A DNA stretch of 48,988 nucleotides, taken from contig NZ_ANFX01000023.1 of the NCBI RefSeq assembly GCF_000331285.1, forward strand, positions 1-48,988, in the 5' to 3' direction. This document shows positions 9,165-19,946 of this stretch, one piece after another (position 1 is the stretch's first letter; every line of letters begins with the position of its first letter). The notes beneath the pieces are model-generated. The model was given only the letters and a program-made list of their open reading frames with translations. It was not told the DNA's origin and did not search any database. Source of the DNA: Porphyrobacter sp. AAP82 (GTDB lineage: Bacteria; Pseudomonadota; Alphaproteobacteria; Sphingomonadales; Sphingomonadaceae). A program made the translations under genes and the position numbers.

Positions 9165-9542
9165 TTACGCCTCCTCAGCTTCGCGAACGACGATCCGCAG
9201 ACGCGAGAACGGCTTCAGGATCCGCGTCGATTTGCCGCGTCCACGGGTGTGGAAGCGCTTCATCGTCACCGACTTGCCCACGCTCGCCTCGGCGACGACC
9301 AGCGCGTCGACATCGAGGTTGTGGTTGTTTTCCGCATTGGCAATCGCCGAGGCGAGCACCTTGCTCGCATCGCGCGCCATCGCCCGCTTCGAAAAGGCGA
9401 GGATGTTCATCGCCTCTTCGGCCTTCTTGCCGCGGATCAGGGCCGCAACGAGGTTGAGCTTCTGCGCCGAACCACGGATCGTGGTGCCGACGGCCAGCGC
9501 CTCGTTGTCGCCCACGCGGCGGGGTGCCTTAGCCTTGCCCAT
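9165..9542 (-). CDS. rplV: 50S ribosomal protein L22
   Basis: Exit-tunnel constriction protein whose beta-hairpin loop is the site of macrolide-resistance changes. It has 125 residues beginning [20 protein letters not shown]. The hairpin region reads [20 protein letters not shown], a normal uninterrupted form. The ATG overlaps the rpsS stop by one base. Confidence 0.97.
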   Translation of the reverse strand: MGKAKAPRRVGDNEALAVGTTIRGSAQKLNLVAALIRGKKAEEAMNILAFSKRAMARDASKVLASAIANAENNHNLDVDALVVAEASVGKSVTMKRFHTRGRGKSTRILKPFSRLRIVVREAEEA

Positions 9543-9817
9543 TAGCGCTTGCCCTTCTTGTCGGCAGCGTGACCCGGGAACGTGCGCGTGGGCGCAAATT
9601 CACCGAGCTTGTGGCCGACCATTTCTTCCGAAACCGAAACGGGAATGAACTTGTGCCCGTTGTAGACGTTGAAGGTGAGCCCGACGAACTGCGGCAGGAT
9701 CGTCGAACGCCGCGACCAGGTCTTGATCGGCTTGGCGTTCGTGGTGTCCTGCGCTTCCTCTGCCTTCTTCAGCAGGCTCAGCTCGACAAACGGACCTTTC
9801 CAGACGGAACGTGCCAT
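9542..9817 (-). CDS. rpsS: 30S ribosomal protein S19
   Basis: Small-subunit head protein with S13 as its partner. It has 91 residues starting [20 protein letters not shown], with the conserved [20 protein letters not shown] and [20 protein letters not shown]. It lies six bases after rplB. Confidence 0.98.
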   Translation of the reverse strand: MARSVWKGPFVELSLLKKAEEAQDTTNAKPIKTWSRRSTILPQFVGLTFNVYNGHKFIPVSVSEEMVGHKLGEFAPTRTFPGHAADKKGKR

Positions 9818-9823
9818 CGTCTC

Positions 9824-10660
9824 TTACCTCTTCTTCTTCGCGTGACGCGAACGGATGATCATCTTGTCCGTCTGCTTGTTGTGGCGCGTGCGGGCACCCT
9901 TGGTCGGCTTGCCCCACGGGGTCACCGGATGGCGGCCACCCGAGGTGCGGCCTTCACCACCACCGTGCGGGTGGTCGACCGGGTTCTTCGCAACGCCGCG
10001 GGTCAGCGGACGCTTGCCCATCCAGCGGCCACGGCCGGCCTTGGCAAAGTTCTGGTTGGCGTTGTCGGGGTTCGACACCGCACCCACCGTGCCCATGCAG
10101 TCGGCGCGCAGGTAACGCTGCTCGCCCGAGTTCAAACGGACGATCACGAAAGCGCGGTCACGGCCGACGACCTGCACATAGGTGCCGGCGGACCGTGCGA
10201 TCTGGCCGCCCTTGCCCGGCTTCATCTCGACATTGTGGCAGATCGTGCCGACCGGCATCTGGCCGAGCAGCATCGCGTTGCCCGGCTTGGTGTCGACCTT
10301 CTCGCCAGCCACGACCTGGTCACCGACCGCCAGACGCTGCGGAGCCAGAATATAGGCCTGCTCGCCGTCCTCGTACTTCACCAGCGCGATGAAGGCGGTG
10401 CGGTTGGGGTCATATTCCAGACGCTCGACGGTGGCCGGCATGTCCCACTTGCGACGCTTGAAGTCGATGAAGCGGTACTTCTGCTTGTGGCCCCCGGCGA
10501 TCCCGCGCGAGGTGACGTGGCCCTTGTTGTTGCGGCCACCGGTCTTGCGCTTGCCTTCGGTGAGCGCCTTGACCGGCTTGCCCTTGTAGAGCGCCGACTT
10601 GTCGACCAGGATCAGACCGCGGCGGGCGGGACTGGTCGGTTTGTAGTTCTTGAGTGCCAT
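9824..10660 (-). CDS. rplB: 50S ribosomal protein L2
   Basis: Central 23S rRNA-binding protein needed for peptidyl transferase activity. It has 278 residues beginning [20 protein letters not shown]. The active-region motif [20 protein letters not shown] holds the conserved histidine, and the tail is [19 protein letters not shown]. It follows rplW by 23 bases. Confidence 0.99.
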   Translation of the reverse strand: MALKNYKPTSPARRGLILVDKSALYKGKPVKALTEGKRKTGGRNNKGHVTSRGIAGGHKQKYRFIDFKRRKWDMPATVERLEYDPNRTAFIALVKYEDGEQAYILAPQRLAVGDQVVAGEKVDTKPGNAMLLGQMPVGTICHNVEMKPGKGGQIARSAGTYVQVVGRDRAFVIVRLNSGEQRYLRADCMGTVGAVSNPDNANQNFAKAGRGRWMGKRPLTRGVAKNPVDHPHGGGEGRTSGGRHPVTPWGKPTKGARTRHNKQTDKMIIRSRHAKKKR

Positions 10661-10683
10661 TGTTCGTGTCCTGTCCCTTGGCC

Positions 10684-10992
10684 TCAGATACCGCTGGTGA
10701 TGTCGATCATTTCACCCTCGGCGAGGGTGACAATGGCCTTCTTCACGTCGGAGCGCTGATAGGCCTTGCCCTTCCAGCGCTTGGTCTTGCCCTTCTGGAT
10801 CAGGGTGTTCACGGCGACGACCTTCTTGTCGTAGATCGCCTCGATCGCTTCCTTGATCTGCGGCTTGGTCGCGCCAGCGGCGACCTTGAAGACCACGGCG
10901 TTCGCTTCGGACGCGAGGGTCGACTTTTCGGTGATGTGCGGCGCGATGATCACATCGTAGTGACGCGCGTCGATGGTGCCCTTCTTAGCCAT
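10684..10992 (-). CDS. rplW: 50S ribosomal protein L23
   Basis: Exit-tunnel docking protein for trigger factor and SRP. The 102 residues start [20 protein letters not shown] and include [20 protein letters not shown] and the tip region [20 protein letters not shown]. The start overlaps the rplD end by eight bases, so the two are likely translationally coupled. Confidence 0.97.
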   Translation of the reverse strand: MAKKGTIDARHYDVIIAPHITEKSTLASEANAVVFKVAAGATKPQIKEAIEAIYDKKVVAVNTLIQKGKTKRWKGKAYQRSDVKKAIVTLAEGEMIDITSGI

Positions 10993-11608
10993 TGAAACGC
11001 GCCTCCAGCTTTTCGACAGCGGCCTTGGTCAGCACCAGCGTGTCGTGGTTGAGGATGTCGTAGACATTGGCACCGATCGCCGGAAGGACGTTGATGCCCG
11101 GAAGGTTGCCGGCGGCCTTCTTGAAGCCCGCGTCGACCTGTTCGCCGTCGATCACCAGCACCTTGCCGGTGAGCCCGGCCTTGGTGAGGTGGCCCTTCAG
11201 CGCCTTGGTCTTGGCGTCGGCGAGCTCGAGGCTGTCGACGACCACCAGGCCGCTCCTGGCCTTGGTCGAGAGCGCCATCTTGAGACCCAGCGCACGGACC
11301 TTCTTGTTGAGCGACTGCTCGAAGTCGCGCTTGCGCGCACCGTGAGCCTTACCACCGCCGATGAAGATCGGAGCCGCACGGTCGCCGTGACGGGCGGTGC
11401 CGCCGCCCTTCTGCTTGCCGAACTTCTTGCCGGTGCGGGCCACGTCCGAACGCTCGCGCGTCGGGCGGGCGGTGCCGCGGCGGTTTTCGAGCTGCCAGGT
11501 CACCACGCGGTGCAGGATGTCGGCGCGCGGCTCGATGCCGAACACGTCATCCGACAGTTCGATATCGCCAGCGGCGGCGCCCTCGATGTTCTGAACCTTG
11601 ATCTTCAT
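10985..11608 (-). CDS. rplD: 50S ribosomal protein L4
   Basis: Exit-tunnel protein and, in E. coli, the autogenous regulator of the S10 operon at both transcription and translation. It has 207 residues, beginning [20 protein letters not shown]. The tunnel loop is present ([20 protein letters not shown]). It lies three bases after rplC. The structured leader of rpsJ and the structured rpsJ-rplC gap would be the first places to look for L4 control here (inference). Confidence 0.97.
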   Translation of the reverse strand: MKIKVQNIEGAAAGDIELSDDVFGIEPRADILHRVVTWQLENRRGTARPTRERSDVARTGKKFGKQKGGGTARHGDRAAPIFIGGGKAHGARKRDFEQSLNKKVRALGLKMALSTKARSGLVVVDSLELADAKTKALKGHLTKAGLTGKVLVIDGEQVDAGFKKAAGNLPGINVLPAIGANVYDILNHDTLVLTKAAVEKLEARFNG

Positions 11609-11611
11609 GGC

Positions 11612-12376
11612 TCAGTCTTCCTTGTTTTCTTCGGTGGCGGGGGTGTCGATTGCGACAGCCTCGACAGCCACGAGGGTCTCGTCGGCCACAGGGGCCTTCT
11701 TCTCGAGGACCGCGCCCGGGAACGGCAGATCGGCCGGAGCCTTGAGCTTCACCGCATCGCGAACGAGCAGCCAGCCGTTCTTCGCGCCCGGGACCGAACC
11801 CTTGACGAACAGAAGACCGCGCTCGGCATCGGTGCGGACGATTTCGAGGTTCTGCTGGGTGCGCTGACGGTCGCCCATGTGGCCGGCCATCTTCTTGCCC
11901 TTGAACACGCGGCCCGGATCCTGACGGTTACCGGTCGAACCATGGGCACGGTGCGAGATCGAGACGCCGTGCGTCGCGCGCATACCGCCGAAGCCCCAGC
12001 GCTTCATGGCGCCCGCAAAGCCCTTGCCCTGCGTGTGGCCGGTGATGTCGACCATCTGGCCGGCGATGAAATGCTCGGCCGAAATGGTGGCGCCGACCGG
12101 GACCAGCGCATCGGCGCTGTCGACCCGGAATTCGGCGACCTGCTTCTTGAGACCGACATCGGCCTTGGCGAATTGTTCACGCTGCGGCTTGGCAACGTTC
12201 TTGTGCTTGGCTTCGCCCGCGCCGAGCTGGACGGCGTAGTAGCCATCGCGGTCTTCGGTGCGGTGCGAGACCACCTGGCATTCTTCCAGCGACAGGACGG
12301 TCACGGGCACGTGCCGGCCATCCTCCTGGAAGAGGCGGGTCATCCCGACTTTCTTTGCGATAACGCCGGTGCGCAT
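11612..12376 (-). CDS. rplC: 50S ribosomal protein L3 with acidic C-terminal tail
   Basis: Early assembly protein near the peptidyl-transferase centre. It has 254 residues from the ATG at 12376 ([20 protein letters not shown]), with GAGGAGT as SD ten bases upstream; a longer frame adds 15 unrelated residues. The conserved core [20 protein letters not shown] and [20 protein letters not shown] is present. The last about 35 residues ([20 protein letters not shown], then an acidic end) extend beyond E. coli L3. Confidence 0.97.
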   Translation of the reverse strand: MRTGVIAKKVGMTRLFQEDGRHVPVTVLSLEECQVVSHRTEDRDGYYAVQLGAGEAKHKNVAKPQREQFAKADVGLKKQVAEFRVDSADALVPVGATISAEHFIAGQMVDITGHTQGKGFAGAMKRWGFGGMRATHGVSISHRAHGSTGNRQDPGRVFKGKKMAGHMGDRQRTQQNLEIVRTDAERGLLFVKGSVPGAKNGWLLVRDAVKLKAPADLPFPGAVLEKKAPVADETLVAVEAVAIDTPATEENKED

Positions 12377-12552
12377 CGTCAGTTCACTCCTCAACAGAGG
12401 CACCGTGCAGACCATCCGCAAGGTGCGTGTGAGACCGCAGACGCGAAATGCACCTGCGGCCCCGTTCAGCCCGATATGTCATGCATCGCCCCGTCCGGGC
12501 TGAGTGCTTCCGCTGGCCGGGTAGCCGCTGGAAGCGAGACGGGGGACGCGGC

Positions 12553-12641
12553 CCGGAGATAGTCTCCGGCGGTATCCACCCTATCGTCAGGCGGGGCACC
12601 CTGCGCCCCAACGATAGAGGCCCCCTGCCGAAGCAGGGGGC
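12553..12641 (-). other. Three consecutive hairpins in the rpsJ-rplC gap
   Basis: The 279 bases between rpsJ and rplC hold no gene but show three inverted repeats: CCGGAGA-TAG-TCTCCGG at 12553-12569, CTATCGT with ACGATAG enclosing an inner GGGG/CCCC stem at 12581-12617, and GCCCCCTGC-CGAA-GCAGGGGGC at 12620-12641, which on the transcribed strand has a UUCG tetraloop. No T-run follows, so they are not simple terminators. They may be an attenuator, an RNA-processing site or a ribosomal-protein binding site. Confidence 0.65.
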
Positions 12642-12655
12642 ATTTCGGCCGGCTC

Positions 12656-12967
<312 letters not shown>

Positions 12968-13114
12968 GTCCTACTACCGATGCGAAAGAGCCAAGGAGCA
13001 ACCGGCGAGCCGGCATTTCCCAAAAACAAAGACCGCCCCGCTTGCTTCGGTTTCCCGTGAGCGGGCGGCCTTCCTCAAAACTCGTGCCGTCAGGAGACGA
13101 ATCTCCGTCGGGGA
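12968..13114 (-). other. Structured leader of the S10 operon
   Basis: Between the predicted transcription start (about 13114) and rpsJ lie about 147 non-coding bases. Near the 5' end is GGAGA-TTCG-TCTCC (13093-13106), a UUCG-loop hairpin. Further down (about 13028-13071) a long imperfect GC-rich stem joins GGCCGCCCGCT to AGCGGGGCGGTC, followed by TTTG. The position matches the L4-responsive leader of E. coli, but no sequence relation is claimed. Confidence 0.5.
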
Positions 13115-13120
13115 TGCGCG

Positions 13121-13149
13121 CCTATACGGGCCGAGTTGGATTCTGGCAA
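13121..13149 (-). promoter_or_regulatory. Predicted sigma70-type promoter of the S10 operon
   Basis: On the transcribed strand TTGCCA (13144-13149) is followed after exactly 17 bases by TATAGG (13121-13126), in an otherwise GC-rich region and about 155 bases upstream of rpsJ. It is the clearest promoter-like sequence in the ribosomal block. Read by eye only. Confidence 0.55.
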
Positions 13150-13257
13150 GGGCCCTCGGACTGAAAATTACATGACCGTGAAACGACCATGTTCTCGTGC
13201 GCGGGGGGCACCCTGCCCTGCCTGTTCGGGCGCGGCCGAAACGGCGTGCCCTCACAC

Positions 13258-13297
13258 AAAAAGGCCCGGCGGCTCGTAAGAGCGCCGGGCCGTTTTT
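13258..13297 (-). terminator. Intrinsic terminator after tuf, end of the str operon
   Basis: A perfect 9-bp stem (GGCCCGGCG at 13263-13271 with its complement at 13283-13291), 11-base loop, then TTTTT on the minus strand (13258-13262). A run of five T on the plus strand (13293-13297) makes it potentially bidirectional. It lies 34 bases after the tuf stop and separates the str unit from the S10 promoter. Confidence 0.9.
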
Positions 13298-13330
13298 GCG
13301 TTCAGTCAGCTGCGCGAGGCAGCGGCGACC

Positions 13331-14521
13331 TTACTTGGTGATCTTGGCGACGACGCCCGAACCCACGGTGCGGCCACCTTCGCGGATCGCGAAGCGCAGA
13401 CCTTCATCCATGGCGATCGGCGCGATCAGCTTGACGCCGATGGTCACGTTGTCGCCCGGCATCACCATTTCGGTGCCTTCGGGAAGGATCACTTCGCCGG
13501 TCACGTCGGTGGTGCGGAAGTAGAACTGCGGGCGGTAGTTGGCGAAGAACGGCGTGTGACGGCCACCTTCGTCCTTCGACAGCACGTAGACCTCGGCCGA
13601 GAACTCGGTGTGCGGGGTCACGGTGCCCGGCTTGGCGAGAACCTGGCCGCGCTCGACTTCTTCACGGGCAACGCCGCGGATCAGCGCGCCGACGTTGTCG
13701 CCCGCTTCACCGCGATCGAGCAGCTTGCGGAACATTTCCACGCCGGTGACGGTGGTCTTGCGGGTGTCCTTGATGCCGACGATTTCGACTTCGTCGCCGA
13801 CGTTCACGATGCCGGTTTCGATACGGCCGGTCACGACGGTGCCGCGGCCCGAGATCGAGAACACGTCTTCGATCGGCATCAGGAAGCTCTTGTCGACCGG
13901 ACGGTCGGGCTGCGGGATGTAGCTGTCGACGGCTTCGATCAGGGCAATGACCGAATCCTTGCCGATGTTGTCATCGCGGCCTTCGAGAGCGGCCAGCGCC
14001 GAACCCTTGACGATCGGAATATTGTCGCCGTCGAAGTCGTACGAGCTGAGCAGCTCGCGCACTTCGAGTTCGACGAGCTCGAGGATTTCCTCGTCGTCGA
14101 CCTGGTCGACCTTGTTCATGTACACGACCAGCGCGGGCACGCCGACCTGACGGGCGAGCAGGATGTGCTCGCGGGTCTGGGGCATCGGGCCGTCGGCAGC
14201 GTTCACGACCAGGATCGCGCCGTCCATCTGGGCGGCACCGGTGATCATGTTCTTCACGTAGTCGGCGTGGCCCGGGCAGTCGACGTGCGCGTAGTGACGG
14301 GCGGCCGATTCGTACTCGACGTGCGCGGTCGAGATGGTGATGCCGCGCTCGCGCTCTTCCGGGGCCTTGTCGATGTTGGCGAAGTCCACGGCGCTGCCGC
14401 CGTAGGTTTCAGCCATCACCTTGGTGATCGCCGCGGTCAGCGTGGTCTTGCCGTGGTCGACGTGACCGATGGTGCCGATGTTGCAGTGCGGCTTATTCCG
14501 CTGGAACTTTTCCTTGGCCAT
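13331..14521 (-). CDS. tuf: Translation elongation factor Tu
   Basis: GTPase that brings aminoacyl-tRNA to the ribosome. It has 396 residues. G1 is GHVDHGKT (residues 19-26), followed by DCPGH and NKVD, and domains 2 and 3 are intact through [14 protein letters not shown]. It is the last gene of the str operon, 95 bases after fusA, with SD AGAAGG before the ATG, and is followed by a terminator. Only one copy is in the window. Confidence 0.99.
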   Translation of the reverse strand: MAKEKFQRNKPHCNIGTIGHVDHGKTTLTAAITKVMAETYGGSAVDFANIDKAPEERERGITISTAHVEYESAARHYAHVDCPGHADYVKNMITGAAQMDGAILVVNAADGPMPQTREHILLARQVGVPALVVYMNKVDQVDDEEILELVELEVRELLSSYDFDGDNIPIVKGSALAALEGRDDNIGKDSVIALIEAVDSYIPQPDRPVDKSFLMPIEDVFSISGRGTVVTGRIETGIVNVGDEVEIVGIKDTRKTTVTGVEMFRKLLDRGEAGDNVGALIRGVAREEVERGQVLAKPGTVTPHTEFSAEVYVLSKDEGGRHTPFFANYRPQFYFRTTDVTGEVILPEGTEMVMPGDNVTIGVKLIAPIAMDEGLRFAIREGGRTVGSGVVAKITK

Positions 14522-14616
14522 TTCTCTGGTATACCTTCTTGGATGAATTTGATGTGTTCGCGGGAGAAAGGCAGCGCCCGCAGAATCAGGCGCCGCCCCT
14601 AGACTGCCGAGGCAGC

Positions 14617-16749
<2,133 letters not shown>

Positions 16750-16808
16750 ATCAGGTTCCTTGGATTGAGAGGGGCCGCCGGGTCGCGGGTCAGCCCCCAT
16801 ATAGGGAA

Positions 16809-16865
16809 GATTGTGACAGCCGGAAGACCAGAGTTAGCTCTTTGGCCCTCCGGCTGCCCACAATC
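16809..16865 (-). other. Long hairpin between rpsG and fusA
   Basis: Paired arms GATTGTG with CACAATC (outer) and CAGCCGGA with TCCGGCTG (inner) at 16809-16824 and 16849-16865, starting eight bases after the rpsG stop. There is no T-run. It may modulate the rpsG to fusA ratio by processing, pausing or protein binding. Confidence 0.6.
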
Positions 16866-16872
16866 GCACGAG

Positions 16873-17343
16873 TTACCAGCGGTAGTGCGAGAAGGCGCGG
16901 TTCGCGTCCGCCATGCGGTGCGTGTCCTCGCGCTTCTTCACCGCGTTGCCGCGGTTGTTCGCCGCATCGAGCAGCTCGCCCGACAGCCGCGCGGCCATCG
17001 TGGTTTCCGGCCGGCCGCGCGCCGCGGTGATCAGCCAGCGGATCGCGAGGGCCTGGGCACGCTCGGGGCGAACCTCGACCGGCACCTGGTACGTGGCACC
17101 ACCGACGCGGCGGCTGCGCACCTCGACCTGCGGCTTCACATTGTTGAGCGCATCATGGAACAGCTGGATCGGATCGGCCTTGGCCTTGCTCTCCACCGTG
17201 GCGAGCGCGCCATAGACGATCTTCTCGGCAACGGCCTTCTTACCGTCGAGCATGAGGTTGTTCATGAACTTCGACAGGATCTGATCCCCGTACTGGGGAT
17301 CGGGCAGGATGACCCGCTTTTCGGGACGACGACGACGTGACAT
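16873..17343 (-). CDS. rpsG: 30S ribosomal protein S7
   Basis: Primary binder of the 16S 3' domain and, in E. coli, translational repressor of its own operon. It has 156 residues from the ATG at 17343 ([20 protein letters not shown]); the longer upstream frame is non-coding. It contains [20 protein letters not shown] and ends [10 protein letters not shown]. Its SD (GGAGT) is the 3' arm of a small hairpin. Confidence 0.98.
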   Translation of the reverse strand: MSRRRRPEKRVILPDPQYGDQILSKFMNNLMLDGKKAVAEKIVYGALATVESKAKADPIQLFHDALNNVKPQVEVRSRRVGGATYQVPVEVRPERAQALAIRWLITAARGRPETTMAARLSGELLDAANNRGNAVKKREDTHRMADANRAFSHYRW

Positions 17344-17351
17344 GTTGATTA

Positions 17352-17364
17352 ACTCCTTCGGAGT
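17352..17364 (-). promoter_or_regulatory. Hairpin that would mask the rpsG ribosome-binding site
   Basis: On the mRNA, ACTCC-GAA-GGAGT (17352-17364) pairs the Shine-Dalgarno GGAG of rpsG with the sequence directly before it. A larger GC-rich hairpin (GGGCGCCC with GGGCGACC region, about 17365-17392) is stacked upstream. The site corresponds in position to the E. coli rpsL-rpsG intercistronic S7 target; that parallel is inference. Confidence 0.5.
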
Positions 17365-17479
17365 GGTCGCCCACCTCCGTGGGCGCCCTGCGGCGCCGGC
17401 CCTCTCCCCCACCCGGCCACCCAAATTCTACCACGTAGGGGTAGCCAGGTGGAGGAGAGCGCCGCCGCCGCGTTAAAGC

Positions 17480-17851
17480 CTACTTCGGACGCTTGGCGCC
17501 GTACTTCGAGCGCGACTGCTTGCGGTCCTTCACCCCTTGCGTGTCGAGCACGCCGCGCAGGACGTGATAGCGCACGCCGGGAAGGTCGCGCACACGCCCG
17601 CCGCGGATCAGCACCACCGAGTGCTCCTGGAGGTTGTGGCCCTCGCCCGGGATGTAGGAGATGACCTCGCGCTGGTTGGTCAGGCGCACCTTGGCCACCT
17701 TGCGCAGCGCCGAGTTCGGCTTCTTCGGGGTCGTCGTGTAGACGCGGGTGCAGACACCGCGCTTCTGCGGGTTCTGCTCCATCGCAGGGACCTTGCTCTT
17801 GGCCTTCTGCGGAACGCGGCCCTTGCGGACCAGCTGGTTGATCGTCGGCAT
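17480..17851 (-). CDS. rpsL: 30S ribosomal protein S12 (arginine at position 88)
   Basis: Decoding-centre protein of 123 residues starting [20 protein letters not shown]. The segment [13 protein letters not shown] keeps lysine 43, but the second loop reads [13 protein letters not shown], placing arginine (codon CGC) at residue 88 where E. coli has lysine. In E. coli K88R (K87R in mature numbering) confers streptomycin resistance. It is the first gene of the str operon, 136 bases before rpsG. Confidence 0.98.
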   Translation of the reverse strand: MPTINQLVRKGRVPQKAKSKVPAMEQNPQKRGVCTRVYTTTPKKPNSALRKVAKVRLTNQREVISYIPGEGHNLQEHSVVLIRGGRVRDLPGVRYHVLRGVLDTQGVKDRKQSRSKYGAKRPK

Positions 17852-17921
17852 ATGTTCTCACTTCACCGGGTTGATGGTGAGCACGGGTGCCGGACGATGG
17901 GGGGAGAGGTTTGCCCTGTGC

Positions 17922-17951
17922 CGTCATCCCGGCGAAAGCCGGGACCTAAGG
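17922..17951. repeat. REP-like palindrome upstream of rpsL
   Basis: CGTCATCCCGGC-GAAA-GCCGGGACCTAAGG; the core CCCGGC-GAAA-GCCGGG is at 17928-17943. It is the same element as the head of the 3520 pair, with a G/C pair replacing an A/T pair in the stem. Confidence 0.7.
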
Positions 17952-18238
17952 CCGCAAGCGCAAAGACAAGCGGCAAAAGTGCCGGCCGAAACCAGCATAA
18001 CGACGAGGCCGAAACGCTCCACCCGCACAGTCAGGCCCTTCGGCCACCGGGTTACTTTGACGGCTGCCCCTCTGCTGGAGAGAGACAAGGCCGCCAATGT
18101 TCAGCTCGCTTTCCGAGGGCGTGCCCCGGAAGGATGGGCGCCCTTAGGCGGGTTTGGGCGGGGGGTCAAGGTGACAGTTGGACGCATCCAACACTTGCCC
18201 ACCCCCAACCCCTCCCGCGGGCGGGAGGGGAGCAAAAC

Positions 18239-18332
18239 GGCGGCGCCGCCGCCGCAAGGGCGAATGCCCGCCCGCAGCGAGGTGCCCGCAGGGCGTGTGA
18301 GCGAGGATTTCGCAGCGCGCAGGCGCTGCAGG
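18239..18332 (-). repeat. Mosaic multi-hairpin repeat, copy E
   Basis: Read on the minus strand: stem 0 GCAGCGC/GCGCTGC, linker ATCCTCGCTC, stem 1 CGCCC-TGC-GGGCA, linker CTGCGGGC, mini-hairpin GGGC-ATTC-GCCC, TTGCGG, and a GGC/GCC-rich stem 2. Linkers match copies A, B and D while stem bases differ. It sits in non-coding DNA. Confidence 0.7.
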
Positions 18333-18535
18333 CCACAAGAACAATTTTCCTACTCGCGCAAAACCTGCAATCTCCTTGCGCGCCATGATCCGCGCATTTG
18401 CCCCTCGCCCTTGCCCCTCGTCGCTGCGCGCGGCGGTGTGTGTCCGGGCGGGTGCGGGGGCGTCATGCGGGGGGGCACTTTTCCGGCCCTGGACAGTGTC
18501 TCATGTGTCTCCAACAAGGGAGCCAGCGCAGGCAG

Positions 18536-19336
18536 CTAGGGCGCGAGGAACGCGACGAGGGCTCGCACCTTCTTGGATCGCCACTGCGGCGGCGGGGCGA
18601 GCAGCCAGTAGGCGCGGGTGGCAGGCTCGGGCGGATCGAGCGCGGTGAGGCTGCCGCTGGCCAGCGCGTTCTCGGCGAGCGCGAGCGGGAGGATGGTGCG
18701 CCCCATTCCGGCCAGCGCCGAGGCGAGCGCCTGGCCGGGGGAGCCGGCGCGGATGCACGGGCTCACGCCTTCGGGCAGGGGCATGCCGGGCCAGTCGATC
18801 CACGCATCGCGGCAGTGCGGCGCAGCGACCCGCACCCGCATCGCGGGGGCAAGCTGGACGCCCATGAGGTCCCCCGGCCCGTCGGCGAGGCGGATCGCGA
18901 GATCGAGGTTCGCCTCGGTGAAGTCGGCATGCTCGTCGGGGGCGAGGATGTACTGGACGCCGCCCGAGCCATGGGGCGTGCCGGCCTGGAACCGCGCGAG
19001 CCGGGGCGCGAGCCACTCGGCGTAGAACTCGCGCGGGACAGCGATGGTGTAGCGGTCGGAGGACTGGCCGGCCTGCATCGCGGCGACGCTCTCCTCGAAC
19101 CTGAGGAAGCCCTCGCGCAAGGGGTCGAGCCCGGCCTCGCCTTCGGGGGTGAGTTCGAGGCCCTTGGAGGTGCGGCGGAACAGGACGACGCCGAGCACGT
19201 CCTCCAATGCGCGGATCTGCTGGCCGACCGCGGCGGGGGTCACCGCGAGCTCGTCCGCGGCGCGGGTGAAGGAGAGGTGCCGGGCGGCGGCATCGAACAC
19301 GCGCAAGGCGTTGAGGGGCAAGTGGGTGCGCTTCAC
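18536..19336 (-). CDS. LysR-family transcriptional regulator, GcvA-like
   Basis: Cytoplasmic DNA-binding regulator of 266 residues, slightly shorter than the usual 290-310. The N-terminal winged helix-turn-helix is clear (LNALRVFDAAARHLSFTRAA, then ELAVTPAAVGQQIRALEDVL), and LNALRVFDAAARH is typical of the GcvA/AmpR branch. The effector domain starts near residue 95 (YTIAVPREFYAEWLAPRLA). Its left neighbour is non-coding; apaG lies 52 bases upstream in the same direction. No operator or target is evident, so its regulon is unknown. Confidence 0.88.
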   Translation of the reverse strand: MKRTHLPLNALRVFDAAARHLSFTRAADELAVTPAAVGQQIRALEDVLGVVLFRRTSKGLELTPEGEAGLDPLREGFLRFEESVAAMQAGQSSDRYTIAVPREFYAEWLAPRLARFQAGTPHGSGGVQYILAPDEHADFTEANLDLAIRLADGPGDLMGVQLAPAMRVRVAAPHCRDAWIDWPGMPLPEGVSPCIRAGSPGQALASALAGMGRTILPLALAENALASGSLTALDPPEPATRAYWLLAPPPQWRSKKVRALVAFLAP

Positions 19337-19388
19337 GTGCCAGCGATTAGGACGCCGGAAGGCTCACCGCAAGTATCGGCGCGGCCCC

Positions 19389-19802
19389 TTAACGGGAGGA
19401 GCGGCCCTCGGCGGTCTCGGGCGCGGTGAGCGGGAAGAAGGGGATGCGCACCTCGACCGGCGAGCCATCGGCGCGCTCGAAGGTGTAGAAGCCCTCCATC
19501 GAGCCGAACGGCGTGGTCAGCGGGCAGCCCGAGACATAGTCGTGGCTCTGCCCGGGCTGGAGCAGCGGCTGTTCGCCCACCACGCCCTCGCCATCGACAT
19601 GGTTCACCATCCCGCGCCCGTCGGTGATGCGCCAGTGGCGGGTGCGCAGCCGCAGCGCCTCGTGCGAGGCGTTCTCGATGCGGATATGGTAGACCCAGAA
19701 CCACTTGCCCGCCTCCGGATGCGACTGCTCGGGCAGGTAGTTGACGGCGACCCTCACGGTAACCCCGTCGGTGGTGGCGGCGTGCTGGAAGAATGCTTTC
19801 AT
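19389..19802 (-). CDS. apaG: ApaG-domain protein
   Basis: A 137-residue protein with the ApaG immunoglobulin-like fold: VRVAVNYLPEQSHPEAGKWF, WVYHIRIENASHEALRLRTR, HWRITDGRGMVNHVDGEGVV and the signature YVSGCPLTTPFGSMEGFYTF. ApaG is associated with divalent-cation (Co2+/Mg2+) phenotypes in enterics, with no firm biochemical role. It diverges from the VanX-like gene; the 144 bases between them must hold both promoters, though none is clear. The fold call is secure, the function is not. Confidence 0.92.
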   Translation of the reverse strand: MKAFFQHAATTDGVTVRVAVNYLPEQSHPEAGKWFWVYHIRIENASHEALRLRTRHWRITDGRGMVNHVDGEGVVGEQPLLQPGQSHDYVSGCPLTTPFGSMEGFYTFERADGSPVEVRIPFFPLTAPETAEGRSSR

Positions 19803-19946
19803 GACGCCTCCAAGGTTAGCGATTCTTTATGCGCTCACAAGAGCACCAACGCGCTTAATCCCAGCTGTATCCCGCAACTCGTCGTAATTCGCGCCCGGGC
19901 ATGCCGGGCTTGCAGACGGGAGGGCGACGGCATAGCCACAGGAGCG

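Larger units (their letters stand above)
17852..18535. other. Gene-free stretch upstream of rpsL
   Basis: 684 bases between divergently ended units (rpsL starts at 17851 and the LysR gene ends at 18536, both on the minus strand). The long frames here have no protein character. The stretch holds a REP-like palindrome (17922-17951), a GC palindrome CCCCTCCC-N6-GGGAGGGG (18209-18230) and one mosaic hairpin repeat (18239-18332). The str operon promoter must lie here, but I could not pick it out. Confidence 0.6.

Noticed and set aside
18209..18230. GC palindrome CCCCTCCC-N6-GGGAGGGG as a terminator
   Set aside because: There is no T-run, no gene ends into it, and similar palindromes recur in other gaps, so it is treated as an intergenic repeat.
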